DNA from: Photobacterium rosenbergii
GTDB taxonomy: Bacteria; Pseudomonadota; Gammaproteobacteria; Enterobacterales; Vibrionaceae
NCBI RefSeq assembly: GCF_003026455.1
Contig: NZ_PYMB01000039.1
Coordinates: 1 to 32,283, forward strand
DNA length: 32,283 bases
Direction of reading: 5' to 3'
Position numbers and translations under genes: made by a program. The notes under the pieces were generated by a model that did no database searches, was not told the DNA's origin, and saw only the letters and a list, made by a program, of their open reading frames with translations. Shown here one piece after another: positions 6,853-14,551 of this stretch. Position 1 is the first letter of the stretch, and each line of letters begins with the position of its first letter.

Positions 6853-7827
6853 ATGGCCATGGCCGGCTTTGATCCAAGATGGCGTGATTTTCCAGATTAC
6901 ATTCTTGGTATTACCAAGGAGATTTGGGAAGACCGGGGGCTGCATACCCTCCACCATTACTATTCACCCGATATTATCGTCCGCTCCCCAAGCGGTATCT
7001 CAACCGGTAATGAAGGCGTCATCAGCGCTACCATGGCGACACTGGCAGAGTTCCCTGATCGTACCCTCTTTGGAGAAGACGTGATTTGGAGCGGCAGCCC
7101 AGAACAAGGCATGCTTTCCTCTCACCGTATTACTTCGACAGCTTCCCACCTAGGTGACGGGGTTTACGGCAAGGCCAGCGGTACCAAACTCCGTTACCGC
7201 ATCATTGCCGATTGCCATGCTATTAATAACCAAATCAATGACGAGTGGCTGATCCGCGACCAAGGCGACATCGCCAAGCAACTGGGGCTGAGTGCGGAAG
7301 AATACGCCCGCCAGTTAATCGAACGTGAAGGTGGGGTTGAAAAGAGCCCATTCCCGTTCACCCCGGCTCAAGATATCGAAGGTCCCTATCTTGGAATTGG
7401 TAATGACAATGAATGGGGAAGCCGGTTCGAAGATACCCTGCGCAAATTGATGAATGCTGAGTTCTCAACCGTTACCAATGACTATGACCGCGCCTGTATG
7501 GCGGAATACCCTGGCGGCACCTCAGCCCTTTCCCACCATGAGGTTGACCAGTTCTGGATGCAACTCCGTGCTGCGTTTCCCAATGCCAAATTTACTGTCC
7601 ATCACCGTATTGGCCGCGAAGATCCAATGATGGCGCCCCGCGCTGCTATCCGCTGGTCGCTGCAAGGCAAGCATGAGGGCTATGGTGCCTTTGGCAAACC
7701 TACCGGTGCCGATGTGTATGTGATGGGGATAAGCCATGCAGAATATGGCCCGTGGGGCCTGCGCCGCGAGTTCACGCTATATGACCAGACAGCGGTATGG
7801 AAGCAAATCCTATTACAACAGGGATAA
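6853..7827 (+). CDS. Double SnoaL/NTF2-like domain protein, first of two
   Basis: A 324-residue soluble protein with no signal peptide, which reads as two SnoaL/NTF2-like cone-shaped domains in series (about residues 8-158 and 188-322). In the first, DEWLIRDQGDIAKQLG (130-145) matches the final strand and helix of the SnoaL family. In the second, WSLQGKHEGYGAFGKPTG (268-285) and RREFTLYDQTAVWKQI (304-319) play the same part. Members of this fold are small (about 130-150 residues) cyclases, isomerases, dehydratases or hydrolases, or simple binding proteins, so the fold does not fix a reaction. The start has AGGAGG five bases upstream. The gene heads a unit with a second such gene and a sodium symporter, under a promoter with the shared operator motif. 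It is probably a catalytic step on the imported compound. Identity of the domain is fairly sure, the activity unknown. Confidence 0.8.
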   Translation: MAMAGFDPRWRDFPDYILGITKEIWEDRGLHTLHHYYSPDIIVRSPSGISTGNEGVISATMATLAEFPDRTLFGEDVIWSGSPEQGMLSSHRITSTASHLGDGVYGKASGTKLRYRIIADCHAINNQINDEWLIRDQGDIAKQLGLSAEEYARQLIEREGGVEKSPFPFTPAQDIEGPYLGIGNDNEWGSRFEDTLRKLMNAEFSTVTNDYDRACMAEYPGGTSALSHHEVDQFWMQLRAAFPNAKFTVHHRIGREDPMMAPRAAIRWSLQGKHEGYGAFGKPTGADVYVMGISHAEYGPWGLRREFTLYDQTAVWKQILLQQG

Positions 7828-7868
7828 ACCGCCACTCAGCCTTTAAATCCACATTAAAAAGACAACAA

Positions 7869-7882
7869 GGGCCAATAGGCCC
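7869..7882 (+). other. Small GC-rich hairpin between the two SnoaL-like genes
   Basis: GGGCC, loop AATA, GGCCC, in the 84-bp gap between the paired genes and 19 bp before the ribosome binding site AAGGA (7901-7905). No T-run follows, so it is not an intrinsic terminator. It may act as an mRNA-stabilising or processing element. Confidence 0.4.
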
Positions 7883-7911
7883 GCCCAGACTCAACACTGT
7901 AAGGATGCATA

Positions 7912-8907
7912 ATGTCACTGAATATCATCGAGAAGTTCTACCAAAATTACTTCACTGCCAGCCAGTCCGAGCAAGCAGAGGTTGCCAGCAACGCCCTTAA
8001 TGCCGATGTTAAATGGTGTGTTGCCCACCCTGTCAATGACCTAAACGGCCCGCAGGCTGCCGACGAATCGTTTCTCGCCCCGCTCAAGCATGCCCTGCCC
8101 GATGCGGAGCGCCGCCCGTTGATTGTGATGGATGGTGAATATGAAGGACGTACTTGGTACAACTCGACCGGTTATTTTGTCGGGACATTCGAAAACAGCC
8201 TGTTTGGCATTCCGGCCACTGGGAAAACCCTTTATCTTCGCTATACCGAAATGGTCTGCGTCGAGAACGGCCAGATCACCGAGTCTTACCTTATCCCCGA
8301 CTTTATCGATGCAATGAACCAGGCCCGTGTCAATCCGATGCGCCGCAGCCTTGGCCACGATGGATTGGTCATGGCACCGGCCACCGCCGATGGTTTCAAC
8401 CACGGTGAAGTGTGTCCCGATCGCAGCGAAAAGAGCAAGCAACTGGTTGAGGATATGTTGGGATGCCTTGGCCGCTTCGATGGCAAAGATCTCTACTCGA
8501 TGGATCTGGAAAACTACTGGCACAGTGACTTCATGTGGTACGGCCCGGCAGCTATCGGTACAACACGGGGAATAAAAGGTTTCCGCAACCATCACCAAGC
8601 CCCGTTTGTTTTCGCCTTCCCAGACCGCAGCGTCGACATCGAGCTGAATATTTTGGCCCAAAATGACTACGTAAGCACAGGCGGCTGGCCGCACATGCAC
8701 GGCACCCATACCGGACATAGCGGCTGGCTGGGATTGGCCCCGACTGGCAAGCATATTGAGTTGCGGGTCATGGACATCTGGCGCCGTGACGGTGAACTGC
8801 TCAAGGAAAACTGGGTTGCTATCGATATTGCCCACATTATGTTTCAGTTGGGCTATGACCTGTTCGGCCAGATGAAAGAGCAACTAGAGGGCCCTGCTTA
8901 TGCATGA
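7912..8907 (+). CDS. Double SnoaL/NTF2-like domain protein, second of two
   Basis: A 331-residue protein, again with two SnoaL/NTF2-like domains (about residues 1-140 and 172-320). The second domain is the clearest: MHGTHTGHSGWLG (262-274), then PTGKHIELRVMDIWRRDGEL, followed by the closing ENWVAIDIAHIMFQLG (299-314), all typical of SnoaL-like polyketide cyclase relatives. His263, His266 and His269 and Asp305 are candidate active-site residues by position. The first domain keeps a shorter version (PATGKTLYLRYTEMVCVENG, 101-120). It is clearly related in plan to the preceding gene but far diverged from it, so it is not a recent duplication. Its stop overlaps the start of the symporter gene by 8 bp, which ties it to uptake. 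A role as isomerase, dehydratase or cyclase in the pathway is inference. Confidence 0.82.
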   Translation: MSLNIIEKFYQNYFTASQSEQAEVASNALNADVKWCVAHPVNDLNGPQAADESFLAPLKHALPDAERRPLIVMDGEYEGRTWYNSTGYFVGTFENSLFGIPATGKTLYLRYTEMVCVENGQITESYLIPDFIDAMNQARVNPMRRSLGHDGLVMAPATADGFNHGEVCPDRSEKSKQLVEDMLGCLGRFDGKDLYSMDLENYWHSDFMWYGPAAIGTTRGIKGFRNHHQAPFVFAFPDRSVDIELNILAQNDYVSTGGWPHMHGTHTGHSGWLGLAPTGKHIELRVMDIWRRDGELLKENWVAIDIAHIMFQLGYDLFGQMKEQLEGPAYA

Positions 8908-10819
8908 TTTCGGACTATTAAACTGGACCATTCTCGGCGGTTACATTGTTCTCACCCTGATCCTAGGTGCCGTCATCGGTAAAAAAGTCACCTCAGCAAA
9001 GCAGTTCGCCCTCGGTGACAAAAATATCCCATGGTGGGCAATTGGTATCTCGGTCGTCAGTACCTATGTCAGTGCAATGTCGTTCCTCGGTGGCCCGGCA
9101 TGGTCATACACCGAAGGGTTGTCGGTCATTGCCATCCACCTCAACTACCCGCTGGTGATCTTTTTCATCGTGTCGGTGTTTATGCCGTTTTTCTACAACA
9201 ACGGCCTCACGTCTATTTACGAGTACCAAGAGCGCCGCTTCGGCAAAGCGTCCCGGTTGACCCTATCGATTATCTTCCTGATGAAGCAGGCGTTGAGTTC
9301 GGCAGCTGTACTGTATGCTACCGCTATGATCCTAGAATTCATCACCGGTATCGATGTGGTCTACTGCATCATGATTGTTACTGCCATCGCGCTGGTATAC
9401 ACCGTCATGGGGGGGATTGCCGCGGTTATCTGGACTGACGTTATCCAAGCCTTCATCCTGTTTATCGGGGCCTTCATTATCATCGAAGCGGTATGGAACG
9501 GCATGCCTGCTCCTATGACCGAAGTGCTTGCTGATCTCAAGGCCCAGGGCATGACCGACGCGCTCAAGACCAATATGGATCTCAGCCAAGTCACCACCGT
9601 TTGGGCTGGGGTGATTGCCATGACCATGTTCCACACTACTGTCTATGGCGGTAACCAGATGATGGTCCAGCGTTGTATGGCAGCAAAAAGCATGGGCGAT
9701 GCCAAGAAATCTATGCTGATGATGGGCTATGTCGCCTTCTTCATCTACTTCTTGTTTATCGTATTGGGTGTGCTGTTCAATGCTTACTACGAAGGCAAGC
9801 CATTTGAAAACGGCAATACCATTATCCTGCAATATGCCAGTGAATACGGCGTACCGGGCTTGATGGGTATCATTGCCGCCGCCATCTTGGCTGCCAGTAT
9901 GTCTAGCCTCGACTCAGCGTTCAACTCGATGGCAACAGTGTCAGTTGCCGACTTCTACAAGCGCTTTTACAAGCAAAACGAATCAGAGGAGCACTACCTC
10001 AAAGTATCTCGCTTCTTCACCGTTACTTGGGCCCTGTTGGTTATCATCCCTGCCTTGATGTTTGCCACCAGCACAGGTTCGGTACTTGAGGTACTGAGTA
10101 AAGCCGGTTCGTACTTTGTTGGTGCCAGCTTCTGTATGTTCGTCCTAGGCTTCTACTCCAAGCACATTACCGAAAAAGGCCTGTTGATCGGTGTCGCAGC
10201 CAGTTTCCTGGCTATCTGGTATGTTGCCGTTGCTACCGATATTTCGTGGCCTTGGTACTGTGTGATCGGTGTTGTGGTCAACAGTGTGGTGGCTTGGGTT
10301 GCCAGCCTTGCACTAACTGGCAAGCAAACCGAGATGCACCGCTACACTGTCAAGGGCCAGCAGGATGAGTACCAACGCCTGAACAAGCCAACCATGGACA
10401 ATGGCTGGTATCTGGTACCGGGTAAAGTCGATAAAGCAAGCTATGGCCTGCTTGTGATGTTCGTCGTCTCGCTTGCCTTCTTGTACCTATTCAATGCCCT
10501 GATCGACAACAGCAATGCGCTAGTTATCTTTGGCTATGCCTGTGCCTATGTCTTCGGTGGTAGCCTGGCATTGTCACTAATGGCATTGAAGTACCGCTCG
10601 TTTACCGGCAAGAGCTATGTGGTGGGTACTGCCAGCACCATGACCCTGATGCTTGTCATGCTGTCACTGTTTGATATCTCAGGCTTCTGGTTCTTTGCCG
10701 CAGGCTTGCTGCTTAGCCCAGCCTCAGTATGGGCTGCCCAGAAAATGTCATCAGCACCGGTTACAGAAGCCGAAGGTGACGTCAGGGAGTCAAAAACAGC
10801 CTCTGCCACTTCACGCTAG
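8900..10819 (+). CDS. Sodium:solute symporter (SSS family) with C-terminal extension
   Basis: A 639-residue inner-membrane sodium:solute symporter. The N-terminal segment (GGYIVLTLILGAVIGKKV), SAKQFALGDKNIPWWAIGIS (33-52), SAMSFLGGPAWSYTEG and the SSLDSAFNSMATVSVADFYKR motif with its sodium-site Ser/Thr residues are all typical of the LeuT-fold SSS group. After the core of about 480 residues there is a hydrophilic loop (KGQQDEYQRLNKPTMDNG) and three more membrane segments, followed by a charged tail. This makes it longer than simple members (about 500-550). It overlaps the second SnoaL-like gene by 8 bp and is followed by a strong terminator. With the TRAP system this gives the block two independent secondary uptake routes, perhaps for two related substrates. 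Substrate unknown. Confidence 0.9.
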   Translation: MHDFGLLNWTILGGYIVLTLILGAVIGKKVTSAKQFALGDKNIPWWAIGISVVSTYVSAMSFLGGPAWSYTEGLSVIAIHLNYPLVIFFIVSVFMPFFYNNGLTSIYEYQERRFGKASRLTLSIIFLMKQALSSAAVLYATAMILEFITGIDVVYCIMIVTAIALVYTVMGGIAAVIWTDVIQAFILFIGAFIIIEAVWNGMPAPMTEVLADLKAQGMTDALKTNMDLSQVTTVWAGVIAMTMFHTTVYGGNQMMVQRCMAAKSMGDAKKSMLMMGYVAFFIYFLFIVLGVLFNAYYEGKPFENGNTIILQYASEYGVPGLMGIIAAAILAASMSSLDSAFNSMATVSVADFYKRFYKQNESEEHYLKVSRFFTVTWALLVIIPALMFATSTGSVLEVLSKAGSYFVGASFCMFVLGFYSKHITEKGLLIGVAASFLAIWYVAVATDISWPWYCVIGVVVNSVVAWVASLALTGKQTEMHRYTVKGQQDEYQRLNKPTMDNGWYLVPGKVDKASYGLLVMFVVSLAFLYLFNALIDNSNALVIFGYACAYVFGGSLALSLMALKYRSFTGKSYVVGTASTMTLMLVMLSLFDISGFWFFAAGLLLSPASVWAAQKMSSAPVTEAEGDVRESKTASATSR

Positions 10820-10820
10820 C

Positions 10821-10850
10821 GCAAGGCGGCCCAGCAGGGCCGCTTTTGCA
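10821..10850 (+). terminator. Rho-independent terminator after the symporter gene
   Basis: Stem GCGGCCC / GGGCCGC around a 4-base loop AGCA, followed by TTTT, starting 6 bp after the symporter stop. It marks the right end of the catabolic block. Confidence 0.85.
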
Positions 10851-10876
10851 ATCAATATTCAGCCATGCAAGTAATA

Positions 10877-10904
10877 AAAAACCCAGCCAATTGGCTGGGT
10901 TTTT
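10877..10904. terminator. Bidirectional terminator between the symporter gene and serS
   Basis: A perfect 28-bp palindrome centred at 10890/10891: arms AAAAACCCAGCCAA and TTGGCTGGGTTTTT. A-runs and T-runs flank the stem on both strands, so it can end leftward serS transcripts and back up the preceding terminator for rightward ones. Confidence 0.85.
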
Positions 10905-10934
10905 GTTGTTCTGTTTGAACGTCCGCGTAACGGA

Positions 10935-12242
10935 TTAACCGATGTGAGTCACGTTGTTCATGTACTTGCGCAGTACTTCAGGGATACGGATACGACCGTC
11001 AGCTTCCTGGTTGTTCTCAAGGATAGCAACCATAGTACGGCCAACCGCTAGGCCAGAACCGTTCAGGGTATGAACTAGCTCAGGCTTCTTCTCGCCCTTA
11101 CGGCGGAAGCGAGCTTGCATACGGCGAGCCTGGAAGTCACCACAGTTAGAACAAGAAGAGATCTCACGGTACGTTTCCTGTGCAGGAACCCATACTTCTA
11201 AGTCGTAAGTCTTCACCGCGCCGAAGCCCATGTCACCAGTACATAGGATCACTTTGCGGTAAGGTAGCTCAAGCAGCTGTAGTACTTTCTCAGCGTGGCC
11301 TGTTAGCTCTTCCAGTGCGTCCATTGAGTCTTCAGGACGGGTGATCTGTACTAGCTCAACCTTATCGAACTGGTGCATACGGATAAGACCACGGGTGTCA
11401 CGGCCGTAAGAACCCGCTTCTGAACGGAAGCAAGGTGTGTGCGCTGTCATCTTAACAGGCAGGTCTGCTTCTTCAGAAATCGTGTCACGCAGCATATTAG
11501 TAACTGGTACTTCTGCTGTCGGGATCAAAGACAAGGTACGAGGCTCTTCGTCGTTCACTTTCTCAGTCAGTGGCTGAGTGTGGAACAAGTCAGCACCGAA
11601 CTTAGGCAGCTGGCCAGTACCGAATAGGCTGTCAGAGTTCACAAGGTACGGTACGTACATCTCGGTGTAGCCGTGCTCGTCGGTGTGCAGATCCAGCATG
11701 AACTGGGCGATTGCACGATGTAGGCGAGCGAACTGGCCTTTCATCACGATGAAACGTGCGCCAGACAGCTTAACTGCGCTTGCGAAATCAAGACCGTCAG
11801 CCAGTTCACCTAGGTCAACGTGGTCTTTCACGTCGAAATCGTAAGACTGAGGCTGGCCCCAGCGAGAGATTTCTACGTTCTCGTTTTCGTCTTTACCGGC
11901 TGGTACAGAATCGTCCGGCAGGTTTGGAATAGTTTGTACGATAGCGTCTAGCTCAGCCTGAAGCGCAGCAAGTGCTTTTTTCGCGTCGTCCAGCTCAGAG
12001 CCTAGGTTACCAACTTCAGCAAGGATACGCTCAGCTTCTTCGTGATCGCCCTTCGCTTTCGCTTGGCCAATGGACTTCGATCGGGAGTTACGCAATGCCT
12101 GAAGCTCTTCAGTTTTGATCTGAAGTGACTTACGTTTTTCTTCTAGGGAACGTAGTAGCTCTACATCAAGAGTGTAACCACGGCGCGCTAATTTTTCGGC
12201 TGTTGCGTCCAGCTCAGTTCGAAGTAATTTAGAATCTAGCAT
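10935..12242 (-). CDS. serS: Seryl-tRNA synthetase
   Basis: A 435-residue class II aminoacyl-tRNA synthetase that charges tRNA-Ser and tRNA-Sec with serine in the cytoplasm. The N-terminus is MLDSKLLRTELDATAEKLARRG, the standard SerS start, so I use the ATG at 12242 rather than one 12 codons upstream. The tRNA-binding helical arm occupies about residues 25-105. Class II motif 2 (FRSEAGSYGRDTRGLIRMHQ) and motif 3 (GSGLAVGRTMVAILEN) are intact. Length fits E. coli SerS (430). It is the last gene of the leftward ftsK-lolA-rarA-serS order and appears to have its own promoter after the rarA stop. A perfect inverted repeat lies in its leader (12279-12304). Confidence 0.98.
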   Translation of the reverse strand: MLDSKLLRTELDATAEKLARRGYTLDVELLRSLEEKRKSLQIKTEELQALRNSRSKSIGQAKAKGDHEEAERILAEVGNLGSELDDAKKALAALQAELDAIVQTIPNLPDDSVPAGKDENENVEISRWGQPQSYDFDVKDHVDLGELADGLDFASAVKLSGARFIVMKGQFARLHRAIAQFMLDLHTDEHGYTEMYVPYLVNSDSLFGTGQLPKFGADLFHTQPLTEKVNDEEPRTLSLIPTAEVPVTNMLRDTISEEADLPVKMTAHTPCFRSEAGSYGRDTRGLIRMHQFDKVELVQITRPEDSMDALEELTGHAEKVLQLLELPYRKVILCTGDMGFGAVKTYDLEVWVPAQETYREISSCSNCGDFQARRMQARFRRKGEKKPELVHTLNGSGLAVGRTMVAILENNQEADGRIRIPEVLRKYMNNVTHIG

Positions 12243-12278
12243 GCTAATCCTGTGCTCATAATGTTCTAAAGTGCACAC

Positions 12279-12304
12279 TATTTAGTCAAATTGGTGACTA
12301 AATA
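12279..12304. repeat. Perfect 10-bp inverted repeat upstream of serS
   Basis: Arms TATTTAGTCA and TGACTAAATA with the 6-base spacer AATTGG, 36 bp before the serS start codon. On the minus strand it would fall at the transcript start or in the 5' leader if TTGCCT and TAAATT just upstream serve as promoter (16-bp spacer). It could be an operator or a leader hairpin. It is AT-rich and lacks a T-run, so a terminator is unlikely. Confidence 0.5.
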
Positions 12305-12320
12305 ATTTATAATTCAGAAG

Positions 12321-12339
12321 GCGTTAGGCAACCTAACGC
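12321..12339 (-). terminator. Possible weak terminator hairpin after rarA
   Basis: Perfect 8-bp stem GCGTTAGG / CCTAACGC with a 3-base loop, 31 bp after the rarA stop. On the minus strand only CTTCTGAATT follows, a poor T-run. Termination may be partial, letting some rarA transcripts continue into serS. Confidence 0.4.
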
Positions 12340-12369
12340 TGATCCCTCAACAATACCCAAAAAGCCCTA

Positions 12370-13710
12370 TTATTGATAGCGCTTTGACGCGCTTTTTGCA
12401 TCTAAAGAAGCAAGATAATCTAACTTTTCGGATATTTTAGTCTCTAAGCCCCGATTTGTCGGCTGATAGTAGCGAGTGCCCGCTAACTCAGGCGGGAAAT
12501 AGCTCTCACCTGCCGCATAGGCACCCGGCTCGTCATGGGCATAGCGATACTCCTGCCCGTAACCCATTTCCTTCATCAGCTTGGTTGGCGCATTGCGCAA
12601 GTGATGCGGAACTTCATAATCAGGATAGTTAGCCGCGTCCAACTTGGCCTGTTTAAATGCCGTGTAAACCGCGTTACTTTTCGGCGCACAGGCCAAATAG
12701 ACAATCGCTTGTGCAATTGCCCGCTCACCTTCATAAGCGCCGACCCGGGTAAAACAATCCCAAGCAGACACTGCCACCTGCATCGCCCGTGGGTCGGCAT
12801 TACCAATATCTTCCGAGGCAATCGCCAACAAGCGGCGGGCAACGTAAAGCGGATCACAGCCGGCCTGGAGCATACGGGCATACCAATATAGGCCGCCGTC
12901 CGGACTCGAGCCACGGATTGACTTGTGAACCGCTGAAATCATGTCGTACCACAAATCACCTTTGTTATCGAAACGGGCAATCTTTTCGCCGGCGACTTCA
13001 GCCAGCAGTGCCAGGGTAATTTGCTTGTTGCCATGCTTGTCCTCATCTGCCATGTCGATCAGTTGCTCAAGATAGTTCAGCGACATACGGGCATCACCGC
13101 CAACTAGCTCGGCCAAGCGCTCTTTGACCTCATCGACAAACACTAGGTTACCCTCAGTAACACCGCGCTCTTTGTCGTTAAGGGCCTGCTCAATGACTTC
13201 AAGGACTTCTTCAGTTTCAAGTGATTTGAGCTTGTAGACCCGGGCGCGCGACAACAATGCGTTGTTGAGTTCAAAAGAAGGGTTTTCTGTCGTTGCGCCA
13301 ATGAAGGTCACGGTGCCGTCTTCGATATGGGGCAAGAAGGCATCCTGCTGGCTCTTGTTGAAGCGATGGACCTCATCGACAAACAAGATAGTGCGACGGC
13401 CGGCCATTTTGTTATCACGGGCCTTGTCGATTGCCGCTCGGATATCTTTCACCCCCGAGGTCACCGCAGACACTCGTTCAACTTCAGCATTGGCATAATG
13501 GGCTGCTACCTCGGCCAATGTCGTTTTTCCGGTGCCCGGTGGTCCCCATAGGATCATCGAATGTAGGTGCCCCGCTTCAAGGGCGCGCCTCAGCGGTTTG
13601 CCTTCCGCCAGAATGTGTTTCTGGCCGATGTATTCCTGCACGGTACGTGGACGCATTCGGGCCGCCAGCGGACGGAAATCCGAAGAAAAGTCCAGGCTGA
13701 AATTACTCAA
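12370..13710 (-). CDS. rarA: Replication-associated recombination AAA+ ATPase RarA (MgsA)
   Basis: A 446-residue clamp-loader-like AAA+ ATPase that acts at stalled replication forks and interacts with SSB. Walker A GPPGTGKT is at 56-63, Walker B ILFVDEV at 108-114 and sensor 1 GATTENPSFELN at 138-149. The C-terminal tetramerisation part includes GSSPDGGLYWYARMLQAGCDPLYVARRL and ends YYQPTNRG with a short tail. Length matches E. coli RarA (447). The start MSNFSLDFSSDFRPLAARMRP is the family start. It is located between lolA and serS as in E. coli. A strong terminator after lolA suggests it has its own promoter in 13711-13770. Confidence 0.97.
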   Translation of the reverse strand: MSNFSLDFSSDFRPLAARMRPRTVQEYIGQKHILAEGKPLRRALEAGHLHSMILWGPPGTGKTTLAEVAAHYANAEVERVSAVTSGVKDIRAAIDKARDNKMAGRRTILFVDEVHRFNKSQQDAFLPHIEDGTVTFIGATTENPSFELNNALLSRARVYKLKSLETEEVLEVIEQALNDKERGVTEGNLVFVDEVKERLAELVGGDARMSLNYLEQLIDMADEDKHGNKQITLALLAEVAGEKIARFDNKGDLWYDMISAVHKSIRGSSPDGGLYWYARMLQAGCDPLYVARRLLAIASEDIGNADPRAMQVAVSAWDCFTRVGAYEGERAIAQAIVYLACAPKSNAVYTAFKQAKLDAANYPDYEVPHHLRNAPTKLMKEMGYGQEYRYAHDEPGAYAAGESYFPPELAGTRYYQPTNRGLETKISEKLDYLASLDAKSASKRYQ

Positions 13711-13770
13711 AATTACCGCTCCTCTCTACCAACCCAAACCACTGCCGATTCAGTTGGCCTAAAAACAAAA

Positions 13771-13796
13771 TTAGGTGGTACAAGCGTACCACCTAA
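13771..13796 (-). terminator. Rho-independent terminator after lolA
   Basis: Perfect 11-bp stem TTAGGTGGTAC / GTACCACCTAA with a 4-base loop. On the minus strand it is followed by TTTTGTTTTT. It ends leftward ftsK-lolA transcripts before rarA. Confidence 0.85.
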
Positions 13797-13854
13797 ATCA
13801 ATCAGTTCACTGCTGGCAGGCTAGATACACTGCCAACTAATTTGGTGCGCAGGC

Positions 13855-14472
13855 TTAGTTGCGCTGATCATCCAGCTCTACGCCTTGTGGCGGCGTGAAG
13901 GTGAACAAGCTGGCCACAGGCGTTGCCTTGTTGAATTTGGACAGCTTGAAGTTGCTGCGCTGGCCGTCTTGTTCGACTACAGAAAAGCTACGAACCTCAC
14001 CTGACTTAGCGACAGTTACAATAAACTTACCCATTGAAGAGGCACCGCTTTTCGGTGTCAGGGTAAAGGTATCTGCGGTCTGCGATACATTGTAGTTGGC
14101 CCAATCAGCCGCACTGTTGCGGGTCAGCAGAACAAACGGGGTTTGATCTGTGGCATCGTTGAGCCACATTGCCGTTACCTGCTCGATGAACGGGCTGTAG
14201 TACCAAAGTGTCTTGCCATCAGAGATCAAGATATTCTCATCCGGTGTTTCCGTATTCCAACGGAACAAGTTTGGTCGTTTGATGGATACATCACCGGTAC
14301 CTTCTACCAGCAGACTCCCCTCAGGGCTTACGACGGTTTGGGTAAAATCGGCACTGAACGCATTTACTTTACCTAAACGGGTGCTCAGTTCCTGCTGCGG
14401 GTTAGCCTGGGCCTGACCTGCCATTAGCAACGGACCAGCAACCAACATACTCAAAAGCACTTTTTTAATCAT
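13855..14472 (-). CDS. lolA: Outer-membrane lipoprotein carrier protein LolA
   Basis: A 205-residue periplasmic chaperone that takes lipoproteins from the LolCDE complex in the inner membrane to LolB in the outer membrane. The signal peptide is clear: MIKK, a hydrophobic run (VLLSMLVAGPLLMAG) and a cut after AQA, before NPQQELSTRLGKVNAFSADFTQ. The mature start and FRWNTETPDENILISDGKTLWYYSP are typical of the LolA half-barrel. Length matches E. coli LolA (about 203). It follows ftsK by 79 bp. A hairpin with 8-bp arms (14492-14499 and 14512-14519) lies between the two genes but has only a short T-run, so read-through from ftsK is likely. The ribosome binding site is AAGGG. Confidence 0.96.
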   Translation of the reverse strand: MIKKVLLSMLVAGPLLMAGQAQANPQQELSTRLGKVNAFSADFTQTVVSPEGSLLVEGTGDVSIKRPNLFRWNTETPDENILISDGKTLWYYSPFIEQVTAMWLNDATDQTPFVLLTRNSAADWANYNVSQTADTFTLTPKSGASSMGKFIVTVAKSGEVRSFSVVEQDGQRSNFKLSKFNKATPVASLFTFTPPQGVELDDQRN

Positions 14473-14551
14473 TCTGTTAAACCCTTTTTAAATGCCTGCC
14501 CTTTGATCGTAGCAGGCATGGTCATTACTGTTGTCTTGTGTTCTATCACGG

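Noticed and set aside
7869..7882. Terminator between the two SnoaL-like genes
   Set aside because: The GGGCC/GGCCC hairpin has no T-run on either strand.
8041..8883. Minus-strand open frame of 280 codons opposite the second SnoaL-like gene
   Set aside because: It is the antisense shadow of a gene with clear domain motifs, ribosome binding site and operon overlap; its translation shows no family features.
1..10850. Complete dihydroxypropane sulfonate (hps) pathway
   Set aside because: The HisD-SDR-TRAP set fits, but no sulfolactate lyase or other desulfonating enzyme is in view, and the aldolase and SnoaL-like proteins are not explained by it; left as one possibility.
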